This document shows positions 1 through 7,215 of a stretch of DNA of 58,915 bases, piece after piece. A program made the translations under genes and the position numbers. The DNA comes from an uncultured Clostridia bacterium (GTDB taxonomy: Bacteria > Bacillota > Clostridia > Christensenellales > Borkfalkiaceae). The stretch is taken from positions 1-58,915 of the forward strand of contig CANRNE010000013.1 in assembly GCA_947631925.1 (NCBI GenBank), given 5' to 3'. The notes under the pieces were generated by a model. The model was given only the letters and a program-made list of their open reading frames with translations. It searched no databases and was not told the origin of the DNA. Numbering within the stretch: position 1 is the first letter of the stretch; each line of letters opens with the position of its first letter.

Positions 1-118
1 AGCTGTCGAGCATAGCGAGACTGAGGTGGGGCGCATTCTGAATTCGTCATGCTGAGCGAAGTCGAAGCATATCCGCATTATAAGGACACCCTTCGACAAG
101 CTCAGGGTGACGATTCGG
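1..118. repeat. Partial copy of extragenic repeat R1 (right half)
   Basis: This stretch matches the reverse complement of roughly 46175-46310, including GAGACTGAGGTGGGGCGCAT, a CGTCATGCTGAGC block and an ACCCTTCGACA-AGCTCAG block. It has no credible coding sequence. It continues the 976-1112 type repeat, so the window begins inside a repeat copy. Confidence 0.8.
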
Positions 119-195
119 AACGAGATTTCCCCCCCCTGCATTCGACAAAATCCGTGGAAAATTTGTGAAAAGTCGGGCGGAGCGGGAAGTTGCGC

Positions 196-224
196 TTGAC
201 AAACTGCTGCGGTTCGGGTATGAT
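196..224 (+). promoter_or_regulatory. Sigma-A promoter of the HAD gene; implies a leaderless mRNA
   Basis: TTGACA (196-201), 17-bp spacer, TATGAT (219-224). The predicted transcription start is about 231, which is the A of the ATG. No Shine-Dalgarno sequence precedes that ATG. Confidence 0.75.
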
Positions 225-230
225 AATCCT

Positions 231-905
231 ATGCAGCAGACACATCGCTTTTCGCTTGGGACAAATGCCGTTTACGGCGCCGTCATCTTTGATTTTGACG
301 GCGTCATTCTTGATACAGAGCGCTATCATCTCGCCGCGTGGAATGCCGCCGCGGCGCGTTTTTCTCTCTCTTTTTCCGAGGAAGAATATCTCCCCCTGAA
401 GAGCACGGGGAGGCCGTATATCGCATCTGTCCTCGAAAAAAAGGCGGGGCGGAAGTTCTCCGAGTCGGAGCGGCGCACCCTGTTCGAAGAGAAGCAGGCG
501 TACTTTGAAGAGGGGATAAAATCGCTCGGGGAGGGGGACCTCATCGCGGGCGCGGTGGACTTTTTGCGGTTTTTGCAACGGGAGAATATCCCCGCCGCGG
601 TGGCGTCCTCGGGGACGCTCTGCACCGTGCTGGCGAAGAGGTTCGGGCTGGACGGGTACTTTTCGTTTATTCTCGGCCCGCGGGACGATCTCGCCAAAAA
701 ACCCGCCCCCGACTGCTTTCTTGCGGCGGCGAAGAGGCTGGGTTTTGCGCCTGCGGACTGCCTTGTCGCGGAAGACTCCGAGGCGGGGCTTGCCGCGGCG
801 CACGCGGCGGGCATGGATGCCATTGCCATCGGCAAGGCGAGAGGGGACTGCGTCCTCCGCACCCCCGACTTTACGAAAGTTCTCCCGCTGTTTTGCCGAA
901 AGTGA
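231..905 (+). CDS. HAD-superfamily hydrolase, beta-phosphoglucomutase-like
   Basis: A 224-aa protein with HAD motif I FDFDGVILD near residue 20, motif II Ser in VASSG, motif III Lys in AKKPAPD and motif IV in VAEDSEAG. Length and the cap-1 insertion fit the phosphoglucomutase-like/phosphatase branch. It probably acts on a small cytosolic sugar phosphate or nucleotide; the substrate cannot be read. An in-frame ATG at 165 lies upstream of the promoter, so 231 is preferred. The gene appears monocistronic, followed by repeats. Confidence 0.85.
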   Translation: MQQTHRFSLGTNAVYGAVIFDFDGVILDTERYHLAAWNAAAARFSLSFSEEEYLPLKSTGRPYIASVLEKKAGRKFSESERRTLFEEKQAYFEEGIKSLGEGDLIAGAVDFLRFLQRENIPAAVASSGTLCTVLAKRFGLDGYFSFILGPRDDLAKKPAPDCFLAAAKRLGFAPADCLVAEDSEAGLAAAHAAGMDAIAIGKARGDCVLRTPDFTKVLPLFCRK

Positions 906-1440
906 GGGCGCGCGGAGCCACCTCCCCCCTTTTCTTCGAAAAAGGTGGAGGTTCTCTTGGCGCCCCCTTGAGGGTCGCAAACGCATTTCTCGCGCACAGC
1001 ACAGTGCGCTGTGCGCGGCGTTTGCGGTGAGTGAGCGCATTTGCCGCGCGAACGATGCCCGAGGACAGGACTCTACCTGTCCGAGAAAGCTGTCACGCAG
1101 TGACTGAGGGGGTGCCATTCCCAAATACTTGCGCGAGCAAAACCACGCTTTTGCGCTTTTGCGTGGGCGGCAGGGACCGCCGCACGCCTCTTCGCGGAGG
1201 CCACCGCTCATGTCGCGCCGCCGCTCACAGCACCCCGTGCTGTTGAGCGAGAATTGCGGCGCTCCACTCCATTTGCAACGCCACCGCAGGCTTATTGTCC
1301 GATAACACGACCGCGACAGTGAGCCTGTTAAGGCAATCGAGCCAATTTCCTCGACGAAAATATTTGCGTACGCAAATATTTTCGCCGAAACAAGAAAAAG
1401 AAATCTCGCGAAACAATAAATTTTTCTCATCTTTTTTTGC
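906..1440. repeat. Non-coding composite repeat region (R1 copy A, then R2 copy 1)
   Basis: R1 copy A spans about 976-1112. It contains nested inverted repeats: CGCAAACGC (976-984) with GCGTTTGCG (1018-1026), and CGCGCACAGC (991-1000) with GCTGTGCGCG (1008-1017). R2 copy 1 spans 1271-1405. Open frames on both strands here look unlike any protein and are treated as spurious. Confidence 0.75.
1355..1384. repeat. Perfect 30-bp palindrome inside R2 copy 1
   Basis: The left arm starts CGAAAATATTTGC and the right arm ends GCAAATATTTTCG. The equivalent stem at 46658-46686 carries two compensatory base-pair changes, which suggests selection on structure. Confidence 0.8.
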
Positions 1441-1448
1441 AAATAGGG

Positions 1449-1477
1449 TTGACAAGTTGAAAAACATGTAGTATTCT
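1449..1477 (+). promoter_or_regulatory. Sigma-A promoter of the zinc-ribbon gene
   Basis: TTGACA (1449-1454), 17-bp spacer, TATTCT (1472-1477). It leaves a leader of about 43 nt with GGAGG at 1516-1520, seven bases before the ATG at 1527. Confidence 0.7.
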
Positions 1478-1526
1478 ATTTATGATAGAATTTGATATGC
1501 GTAAAGGTATATCACGGAGGGTCATT

Positions 1527-2318
1527 ATGGCATATATTTGTCGGTATTGCAAACGCGCAATCTCCCCTGACGCAAGAGTATGTCCTCACTGCAAGAGGTT
1601 GAACATCAACACTTGCTCCGTCTGCGGAACGCGCATCTACAACGACGAGAAGTACTGCCCCGGTTGCGGGACACCCATTCTCGTGGCCTGCGAAAATTGC
1701 GGGGAGCTGATTTATAAGGGCGAAGTATACTGCCCGTACTGCGGTTCCAAGAACCAGAGTCACACCCCGTCCGGGAAGCCCGTGGAGAAAAAGGCATGCC
1801 TGAACACGGTCTCCGTCTCCTTGCCCCTTCCCCCCGTGAACGCCATCCCTTACGGCATTCCCTCTCCCTACGGCGGCACGATGGGCGCACCCATCGTACT
1901 TCCCCCTGTGATGCTGGATGCCCCCGTGGAAGAGAAGAAGGAAGAGCCCGAGGAAGAGCCGAAGCGCATCCTTCGCACCCGTCCCGCGCCCGAGGTCGGC
2001 CCCACGGCCCCTCGTCCCATCACCGGCGTGAGAGTGGGCTCCGTCGGCCTCATCCTCTCCCTCCTCTCCCTCTTCTTCCTGTTCCCGACAGTCATCTTCC
2101 CCTTCATCAGCCTCATCGTGAGCGCTGTGGGCATTCATAAGGACAAGAAGAACGGCCGCGGCATCGCCCCCGGCGTCATCGGGCTCATCATCAGCCTCAT
2201 CCTCGTCCTCGCCATCATCGCGGCGGTCGTCTGGGGCGTCTTCTTTGGCGGATGGAACCTCGTCGTCGACAAAGTGCTCTCACCCGCATTCCCCGACGTC
2301 GTCTTCCCGACCCTGTAA
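1527..2318 (+). CDS. Zinc-ribbon membrane protein (DUF4190-like C-terminus)
   Basis: A 263-aa protein. Residues 1-75 hold three CxxC...CxxC zinc ribbons of the YxC-P-x-CG type (CRYCK...CPHCK, CSVCG...CPGCG, CENCG...CPYCG). A proline- and acid-rich linker of about 90 residues follows, then two hydrophobic segments joined by a short HKDKKNGRG turn, as in DUF4190-type membrane proteins. The ribbons should be cytoplasmic. Role unknown; such proteins are thought to be regulators or scaffolds. The start at 1527 has a good ribosome site; an earlier in-frame ATG at 1482 does not. Confidence 0.8.
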   Translation: MAYICRYCKRAISPDARVCPHCKRLNINTCSVCGTRIYNDEKYCPGCGTPILVACENCGELIYKGEVYCPYCGSKNQSHTPSGKPVEKKACLNTVSVSLPLPPVNAIPYGIPSPYGGTMGAPIVLPPVMLDAPVEEKKEEPEEEPKRILRTRPAPEVGPTAPRPITGVRVGSVGLILSLLSLFFLFPTVIFPFISLIVSAVGIHKDKKNGRGIAPGVIGLIISLILVLAIIAAVVWGVFFGGWNLVVDKVLSPAFPDVVFPTL

Positions 2319-2325
2319 AAAACGT

Positions 2326-2353
2326 AAAAAAACGGGCAACTGCCCGTTTTTTT
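2326..2353 (+). terminator. Intrinsic terminator
   Basis: Stem ACGGGC/GCCCGT with loop AACT, preceded by an A-run and followed by seven T. It starts a few bases after the zinc-ribbon stop codon. Confidence 0.9.
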
Positions 2354-2375
2354 GTTAGCAAAGTTTCCGATTTGC

Positions 2376-2404
2376 TTGACACGCTCCCGCCGTGGGAGTA
2401 AAAT
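2376..2404 (+). promoter_or_regulatory. Sigma-A promoter of the isochorismatase-fold gene
   Basis: TTGACA (2376-2381), 17-bp spacer, TAAAAT (2399-2404). The spacer contains the inverted repeat CTCCC-GCCGT-GGGAG, a possible operator. Confidence 0.75.
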
Positions 2405-2432
2405 AGTGAAAAAACCAACAAGGAGAATTCAC

Positions 2433-2990
2433 ATGAATCATAAGACAGCCGTTCTCGTTGTGGATATGCTCAACGATTTCGTCACGGGGGCGCTCAAATG
2501 CGACAGGGGACTCGCCATCGTTCCCAAGACGGCAGCTCTTCTCGACGGCGCGAGAAGGGCAAACGTGCCCGTCATCTTCTGCAACGACGCGCATCTCAAA
2601 GATATCGACCACGAACTCAAACTGTGGGGCGACCACGCCATTGCGGGGACGAAGGGGGCGGAAGTCATCCCCGAACTCGGCATCTGCGACAAGGACTACG
2701 TCGTTCCCAAGCGCAGATATTCGGGATTTTTCCACACCGATTTGGACCTTCTTCTCAAAGAACTCGGCGTGGACACCGTCGTCATGACGGGACTGCACAC
2801 CCATATGTGCGTGCGCCACACCTCGGCGGACGCCTACCAGCTCGGCTACAACGTCGTCGTCGCGACGGACGCCACCGACTCCTTCACTGAAGAGGACTAC
2901 ACCTACGGGCTCAAATACCTCAAAGAGGTGTACGGTGCGGAGCTCGTGACGGTGGACGCATTGCTCTCCCGTTGGGGCGTCAAGGCGTAA
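2433..2990 (+). CDS. Cysteine hydrolase, isochorismatase/nicotinamidase family
   Basis: A 185-aa protein with the family's catalytic triad: Asp11 in VVDMLNDF, Lys93 in VVPKRRYSGF and Cys126 in HTHMCVRHT. The ring of small residues around the Cys fits amidohydrolases such as nicotinamidase (PncA), but the substrate could also be another amide. The metal-site histidines of classic PncA are not obvious, so nicotinamidase activity is only possible. AAGGAG at 2420-2425 fixes the start at 2433. It is monocistronic with its own promoter and a weak hairpin behind it. Confidence 0.85.
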   Translation: MNHKTAVLVVDMLNDFVTGALKCDRGLAIVPKTAALLDGARRANVPVIFCNDAHLKDIDHELKLWGDHAIAGTKGAEVIPELGICDKDYVVPKRRYSGFFHTDLDLLLKELGVDTVVMTGLHTHMCVRHTSADAYQLGYNVVVATDATDSFTEEDYTYGLKYLKEVYGAELVTVDALLSRWGVKA

Positions 2991-2995
2991 CAAGA

Positions 2996-3030
2996 AAAAA
3001 ATTCCCGCTTGCGGGCGGGGAAATTTTCCG
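2996..3030 (+). terminator. Possible terminator (GC hairpin with A/T flanks)
   Basis: An imperfect inverted repeat, AAATTCCCGC...GCGGG...GGGGAAATTTT, directly follows the hydrolase gene. The T-run is short. Confidence 0.45.
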
Positions 3031-3037
3031 AAAACAC

Positions 3038-3066
3038 TTGAAAATCCGCCCGCGGTACGCTATAAT
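3038..3066 (+). promoter_or_regulatory. Sigma-A promoter of the proline-rich zinc-ribbon gene
   Basis: TTGAAA (3038-3043), 17-bp spacer, TATAAT (3061-3066). GGAGG lies near 3108-3112, upstream of the ATG at 3118. Confidence 0.8.
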
Positions 3067-3117
3067 GATAGTACCCCGTGCGTTACCTCGGACGGAAAGT
3101 AAAATCTGGAGGATACT

Positions 3118-3660
3118 ATGCCCTATTGCACGAATTGCGGAACGTGGGTTCCCGACAACCAAAAGACCTGCCACGCCTGCGGAAAGGCGGTGAGAGCCGT
3201 AGAGGGGACACCTGCTCCCGCGCCTCAGCCTCAACCTCAGCCCGTCTATGCGAATCCCGTCTATGTTACGGCGCCGCAGCCCGCGCCCGTCGTCCCGCCC
3301 ATCCATGTCAATTATTTCGACCCCTATCAGGGGGTGGCGCCCTATGCGTATCCCGCACAGCCCTATCCTCAGCCGCCTGTGCCGCCTTACCCTGCACAGC
3401 CCTATCCCGCACAGCCCTATTTCCAGCCGCCGATGCCTCCCGCACCGCCCGTGCCGCCGATGGGGCCGCCCATGCCGTACGGCCAGCCCATGATGCCGTA
3501 CCCTTACATGGCGCCCGTGTACGCACCCGCACCCCAAGCGGCGCCCGCCCCCGAAGAGACGCCCGCCGCCGAAGAGACGCCTGCGGAAGAGCCTGTGGAG
3601 GAGCCCGCAAAAACCAAGCGCGGCCGCAAAGAAAAGCGCGCCAAAAAATTGAGAAAGTAA
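3118..3660 (+). CDS. Zinc-ribbon protein with a proline-rich repetitive tail
   Basis: A 180-aa protein. Residues 1-25 form one zinc ribbon (YCTNCG...TCHACGK). Residues 35-145 are low complexity, rich in Pro, Gln, Tyr and Ala with repeated PAQPYP-type units. An acidic Glu/Pro stretch and a strongly basic tail (KTKRGRKEKRAKK) follow. There is no TM segment, so it should be cytosolic, perhaps binding RNA or a surface through the tail. No function is assigned. It shares a zinc-ribbon N-terminus with the protein at 1527-2318. Confidence 0.75.
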   Translation: MPYCTNCGTWVPDNQKTCHACGKAVRAVEGTPAPAPQPQPQPVYANPVYVTAPQPAPVVPPIHVNYFDPYQGVAPYAYPAQPYPQPPVPPYPAQPYPAQPYFQPPMPPAPPVPPMGPPMPYGQPMMPYPYMAPVYAPAPQAAPAPEETPAAEETPAEEPVEEPAKTKRGRKEKRAKKLRK

Positions 3661-3676
3661 AAAGTGATTTAAAAAG

Positions 3677-3703
3677 GCGCCTGCCGCAATCCGCGGCAGG
3701 CGC
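3677..3703. terminator. Strong hairpin between convergent genes
   Basis: GCGCCTGCCGC (3677-3687) pairs with GCGGCAGGCGC (3693-3703). The flanks (AAAAA left, TTT right) would let it serve both the gene ending at 3660 and glyQS ending at 3733. Confidence 0.85.
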
Positions 3704-3732
3704 TTTCATGTATTTCGCTTGTCAACCGTGGC

Positions 3733-5109
3733 TTAAAACACCACTTTTTCATCCAGATGGGCGCAGAGGTCGTCGATGGGGAGACGGATTTGCTCCATGC
3801 TGTCGCGGTCGCGGACGGTGACGGTGCCGTTTTCGAGGGTGTCGAAGTCGACGGTGATGCAGTACGGCGTGCCAATCTCATCCTGACGGCGGTACCGCTT
3901 GCCGATGGAGCCCGCCTCGTCGTAGATGACCGCAAAGCGCTTCTTGAGCAGGGCGAGCACTTCCTTGGCTTTGGGGGCGAGATTCTTCTGAAGGGGCAGG
4001 ACGGCGGCCTTATATGCCGCAATCGCGGGGTGGAAGTGGAGCACACTGCGCACGTCTCCGCCCTCGAGGGTCTCCTCTTCGTATGCCTCGGAGAGCACGG
4101 CGAGCATGAGACGGTCCGCGCCGATGGAGTACTCGATGACATAGGGGATATACCTCTCGCCCGAGACGGGGTCGACGTAGGTGAGCGACTTGCCCGAGTA
4201 TTCCTGATGGCGGGAGAGGTCGTAGTCCGTGCGGTTGTGAATACCGTTGAGCTCCTGCCAGCCCATGGGGTAGAGATATTGGATGTCGCACGCCTCCTTC
4301 GCGTAGTGGGCGAGCTTGTCGTGGTCGTGGAAGCGGAGATGGTCGGGCGAGAAGCCGAGGTCGAGGAGGAACTTGAGCGCCTTCTCCTTGAACATGCGGT
4401 AGTATTCCTCATCCGTGCCCTGTTTGCAGAACCACTGGTGTTCCATCTGTTCGAATTCGATGGTGCGGAAGATGAAGTTCCCGGGGGTAATCTCGTTGCG
4501 GAAGGCCTTGCCAATCTGCGCGATTCCGAAGGGGACCTTGGCGCGCGTCGTCCGCTGTACGTTGAGGAAGTTGACAAATTCCCCCTGCGCCGTCTCGGGC
4601 CGCAGATAAATTCTGTTCTGACTCTCGTCGGTGACGCCGCGGCTGGTCTCGAACATCAGGTTGAAGGTGCGGATGTTCGTCCAGTTGAAGTTCCCGCAGA
4701 CGGGACAGCAGACATGGTGGTCCGCGATGTATTTTTCCATCTCCTCATTGGACATGGTATCGGGATTCACGCTCCCCTTGCTGTGCGCCTCGATGAGATT
4801 GTCGGCGCGGTGACGCGTCTTGCAGGACTTGCAGTCCATCTTGGGGTCGGAAAAGGACGTCGTGTGCCCGCTCGCTTCCCAGACGCGCGAATTCATGAGA
4901 ATGGCGGCATCCACCCCGAAGGAGTTGTCGCTCTCATAGACGAAGCGCTTCCACCACGCCCGCTTGATGTTGTTTTTAATCTCCACGCCGACGGGACCGT
5001 AGTCCCATGTGTTTCCCACGCCGCCGTAAATTTCGCTGCCGGGGAAGATGATGCCGCGCGCCTTGCACAGCGCGACGAGTTTGTCCATCGTGACCTGGTT
5101 GTTTGCCAT
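3733..5109 (-). CDS. glyQS: Glycyl-tRNA synthetase, homodimeric class II type
   Basis: A 458-aa enzyme that charges tRNA-Gly with glycine in the cytosol. It shows the alpha2-type N-terminus with [19 protein letters not shown], a CxxC-type zinc-like pair (DCKSCK; CCPVCG), motif 2 [12 protein letters not shown] and motif 3 [11 protein letters not shown], then the C-terminal anticodon-binding domain (LAPKAKEVL onward). Length fits the Bacillus/Clostridium dimeric form. MANNQV at 5109 is chosen because GAGGT sits just upstream. The leader is only about 35 nt, too short for a T-box. Confidence 0.95.
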   Translation of the reverse strand: MANNQVTMDKLVALCKARGIIFPGSEIYGGVGNTWDYGPVGVEIKNNIKRAWWKRFVYESDNSFGVDAAILMNSRVWEASGHTTSFSDPKMDCKSCKTRHRADNLIEAHSKGSVNPDTMSNEEMEKYIADHHVCCPVCGNFNWTNIRTFNLMFETSRGVTDESQNRIYLRPETAQGEFVNFLNVQRTTRAKVPFGIAQIGKAFRNEITPGNFIFRTIEFEQMEHQWFCKQGTDEEYYRMFKEKALKFLLDLGFSPDHLRFHDHDKLAHYAKEACDIQYLYPMGWQELNGIHNRTDYDLSRHQEYSGKSLTYVDPVSGERYIPYVIEYSIGADRLMLAVLSEAYEEETLEGGDVRSVLHFHPAIAAYKAAVLPLQKNLAPKAKEVLALLKKRFAVIYDEAGSIGKRYRRQDEIGTPYCITVDFDTLENGTVTVRDRDSMEQIRLPIDDLCAHLDEKVVF

Positions 5110-5147
5110 ACCGTACCTCGATTGTTTCAATGGGTTTGTTCCAAAAT

Positions 5148-5176
5148 ATTATAGCAACGCGCGCTGCCCCCGTCAA
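5148..5176 (-). promoter_or_regulatory. Sigma-A promoter of glyQS
   Basis: On the minus strand: TTGACG (5176-5171), 17-bp spacer, TATAAT (5153-5148). Confidence 0.8.
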
Positions 5177-5201
5177 GCGTTTTGAGGGCCGCAGAGCGCG
5201 C

Positions 5202-6233
5202 TTAAAAGCACTTTTCCGCCCGCGCCCTTCGGCAGTCTTCCACCCTGTTGCAGCGGTAGCAGAGCTCGTTTTCGAGCCCCTTCCCGTCGCGGAAGGCGGC
5301 GAGATTTTCTATCGTCGTCTCGGCGATGTTTCCGAGCGCCTCTTCCGTCAGAAATGCCTGATGGGAAGTCACGATGACGTTGGGCATGGAGAGCAGCCGC
5401 GCGAGAGTGTCGTCGCCGACGATATGCCCCGAGAAATCGCGGAAGAAGAGGTCGCTCTCCTCCTCATAGACATCGAGGCACGCCGCGCCCACCTTGCGCT
5501 CCTTGATGCCTGCCAGCAGCGCCTCGGCGTCGATGAGCGCGCCCCGCGAGGTGTTGAGAATGACGACGCCCTTCTTGCATTTTTGAATGGCGTCCGCGCC
5601 GATGAGATGGAAGGTCTCCTCGGTGAGGGGGCAGTGGAGGGAGATGACGTCGCTCCTTGCGAGGAGCTCGTCCAAGGGAACATAGTCGAAATTTGTCCCT
5701 TTTGCGGGAAATTTGTCGAACGCGAGCACATTCATGCCGAATCCGCGGCAGATTTCGATGAAGATGCGGCCGATTTTCCCCGTTCCGACGACGCCCACCG
5801 TCTTGCCGTGCAGGTCGCTCCCCACGAGCCCCGAGAGGGAGAAGTTGAACTCCCGCGTGCGGTTGTACGCCTTGTGAATGCGGCGCACCGAGGTGAGCAG
5901 GAGCGCCATCGTGTGTTCGGCGACGGCGTAGGGGGAATAGGCGGGCACGCGCACGACGTGCAGTTTTCCGAAACAGGCGGAGAGGTCGACGTTGTTGTAC
6001 CCCGCGCACCGCAGGGCGACGACGCGCACGCCGAGCGCATACAGCTTCTCCGCAACGGGGGCGGAGAGGTCGTCGTTGACGAAGATGCACACCCCGTCAA
6101 ACCCCCTTGCAAGCGCCGCGGTGTCCTGTCCCAGCCGCGTGTCGAAGTATTTGATTTGAATGTTTTCCCGCGCCGCAAACTTGTCAAAGGCGGGTCTGTC
6201 GTAATCTTTTGCGTCGAAGAATGCGATTTTCAT
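5202..6233 (-). CDS. ldhA: D-lactate dehydrogenase-type 2-hydroxyacid dehydrogenase with a Cys-rich tail
   Basis: A 343-aa NAD-dependent dehydrogenase, probably reducing pyruvate to D-lactate to regenerate NAD+ in fermentation. It has the Rossmann motif VGVVGTGKIGR, the Arg in NTSRGALID, the Glu in DVYEEESD and the catalytic His in VTSHQAFLTEEAL; the last three closely resemble the LdhA subgroup. The last residues form CxxC-x5-C-x7-C (CYRCNRVEDC...KCF), an extension not usual in D-LDH that may bind metal. AAGGAG precedes the ATG by five bases. Confidence 0.9.
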   Translation of the reverse strand: MKIAFFDAKDYDRPAFDKFAARENIQIKYFDTRLGQDTAALARGFDGVCIFVNDDLSAPVAEKLYALGVRVVALRCAGYNNVDLSACFGKLHVVRVPAYSPYAVAEHTMALLLTSVRRIHKAYNRTREFNFSLSGLVGSDLHGKTVGVVGTGKIGRIFIEICRGFGMNVLAFDKFPAKGTNFDYVPLDELLARSDVISLHCPLTEETFHLIGADAIQKCKKGVVILNTSRGALIDAEALLAGIKERKVGAACLDVYEEESDLFFRDFSGHIVGDDTLARLLSMPNVIVTSHQAFLTEEALGNIAETTIENLAAFRDGKGLENELCYRCNRVEDCRRARAEKCF

Positions 6234-6260
6234 GGTTGCTCCTTTCTATGTAGAGCCCCC

Positions 6261-7109
6261 TCACAGGCGGAATGCCTTGAAGAGCAGTCTCGCCCCCAGC
6301 GTCGCCGCCCCGAAGAGGAGGAACCACTTGAGGAATTTGAAGGCAAGCCCCTCGGGGAAGAGGAGGGAGAGCCCGAAGACGGCGCCCGCGCATGCGCCGC
6401 CGACGACGACGCGCAGGAGCCGCCTCCACCACACCTTGGGCGCCTCATGGCGGATGAGGGACACGAAGGGGAGGAAGATTGCCCCGCCCGAGAGGAGCGC
6501 CGTCATCTCGATGAGGTCTTTCCCGGGGAAAAAGAAGCAGAGCACGAGGGCACAGACGGCCATTCCCATCAAGAAATAAAAGCGAAGGCGGTAGGCATGT
6601 CTGAAGATGAGCTGCCAGAAGAGCGCGATGGCGATACCGAGCAAGAACCCCGCGAGAAGGTCGGTCGGATAGTGGACGCCGAAGTACATCCGGGAACAGA
6701 CGATGGCAATGACGAGAAGGGGGGAGAGTATCCACAGCCACCACTTCTTCGCCCGCATGTCCGCGGCGAGAAGGGCAGACGTCGTCGCCTGCGCATGGCC
6801 GCTCGGGAAGGACAGCGTGTCGCCGAGGTCCGTCGTCGAGAAGATGGGGGTGTCCACCTTGAGAAGGTCGACGACGCCCGCCGCATAGGGACGGGGACGG
6901 GCGACGGTCGCCTTGAGCGAACTGTTTAGGGCGCAGGAGGAGATTGCGGTGAAGAGGAGCTGTTCGCCCGCCTCATCCCACAGCCAATACAGGAGGATGA
7001 CGATGCCCGCGACGACGGTGCCTTCGCCGAGCGTGGAGAAGATTCCGAACACGACGGTGAGGGCGTCACAGCGGATAGACTCGAAAAATTGCAGAATAGC
7101 CTGTTCCAT
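6261..7109 (-). CDS. PAP2-family membrane phosphatase
   Basis: A 282-aa polytopic membrane protein with the three PAP2 signatures in order: KATVARPRP, SFPSGHAQ and SRMYFGVHYPTDLLAG. These supply the nucleophilic and acid/base histidines. Family members dephosphorylate lipid phosphates, for example undecaprenyl pyrophosphate in wall lipid recycling; the exact lipid cannot be read. It is divergent from glnS and lies 27 bp ahead of ldhA, possibly co-transcribed with it. The start codon is 7 nt from the -10 box, with no ribosome site. Confidence 0.88.
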   Translation of the reverse strand: MEQAILQFFESIRCDALTVVFGIFSTLGEGTVVAGIVILLYWLWDEAGEQLLFTAISSCALNSSLKATVARPRPYAAGVVDLLKVDTPIFSTTDLGDTLSFPSGHAQATTSALLAADMRAKKWWLWILSPLLVIAIVCSRMYFGVHYPTDLLAGFLLGIAIALFWQLIFRHAYRLRFYFLMGMAVCALVLCFFFPGKDLIEMTALLSGGAIFLPFVSLIRHEAPKVWWRRLLRVVVGGACAGAVFGLSLLFPEGLAFKFLKWFLLFGAATLGARLLFKAFRL

Positions 7110-7116
7110 ACCCGCT

Positions 7117-7125
7117 ATTATATCA
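7117..7125 (-). promoter_or_regulatory. Extended -10 promoter of the PAP2 gene; implies a leaderless mRNA
   Basis: TGATATAAT on the minus strand (7125-7117), seven bases before the ATG. The -35 region is poor (AGACTT at 17 bp). Confidence 0.65.
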
Positions 7126-7173
7126 TATTTCCCAAAAAAAAGTCTCGAAAAACTACCATTTTTCCGAAGAATA

Positions 7174-7182
7174 TGCTATAAT
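7174..7182 (+). promoter_or_regulatory. Extended -10 promoter of glnS
   Basis: TGCTATAAT (7174-7182) with a weak -35. The leader of about 27 nt carries ACGGAG before the ATG at 7216. Divergent with the PAP2 promoter, about 50 bp away. Confidence 0.7.
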
Positions 7183-7215
7183 TAGCTTGGTATACTTTCT
7201 GACGGAGCAAAAACT

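Noticed and set aside
102-1442. 446-codon minus-strand frame over the first kilobase
   Set aside because: It covers repeats and the antisense of the HAD gene; its sequence resembles no protein.
5110-5180. T-box riboswitch before glyQS
   Set aside because: The predicted leader is about 35 nt, too short, and no specifier hairpin or T-box sequence was seen.
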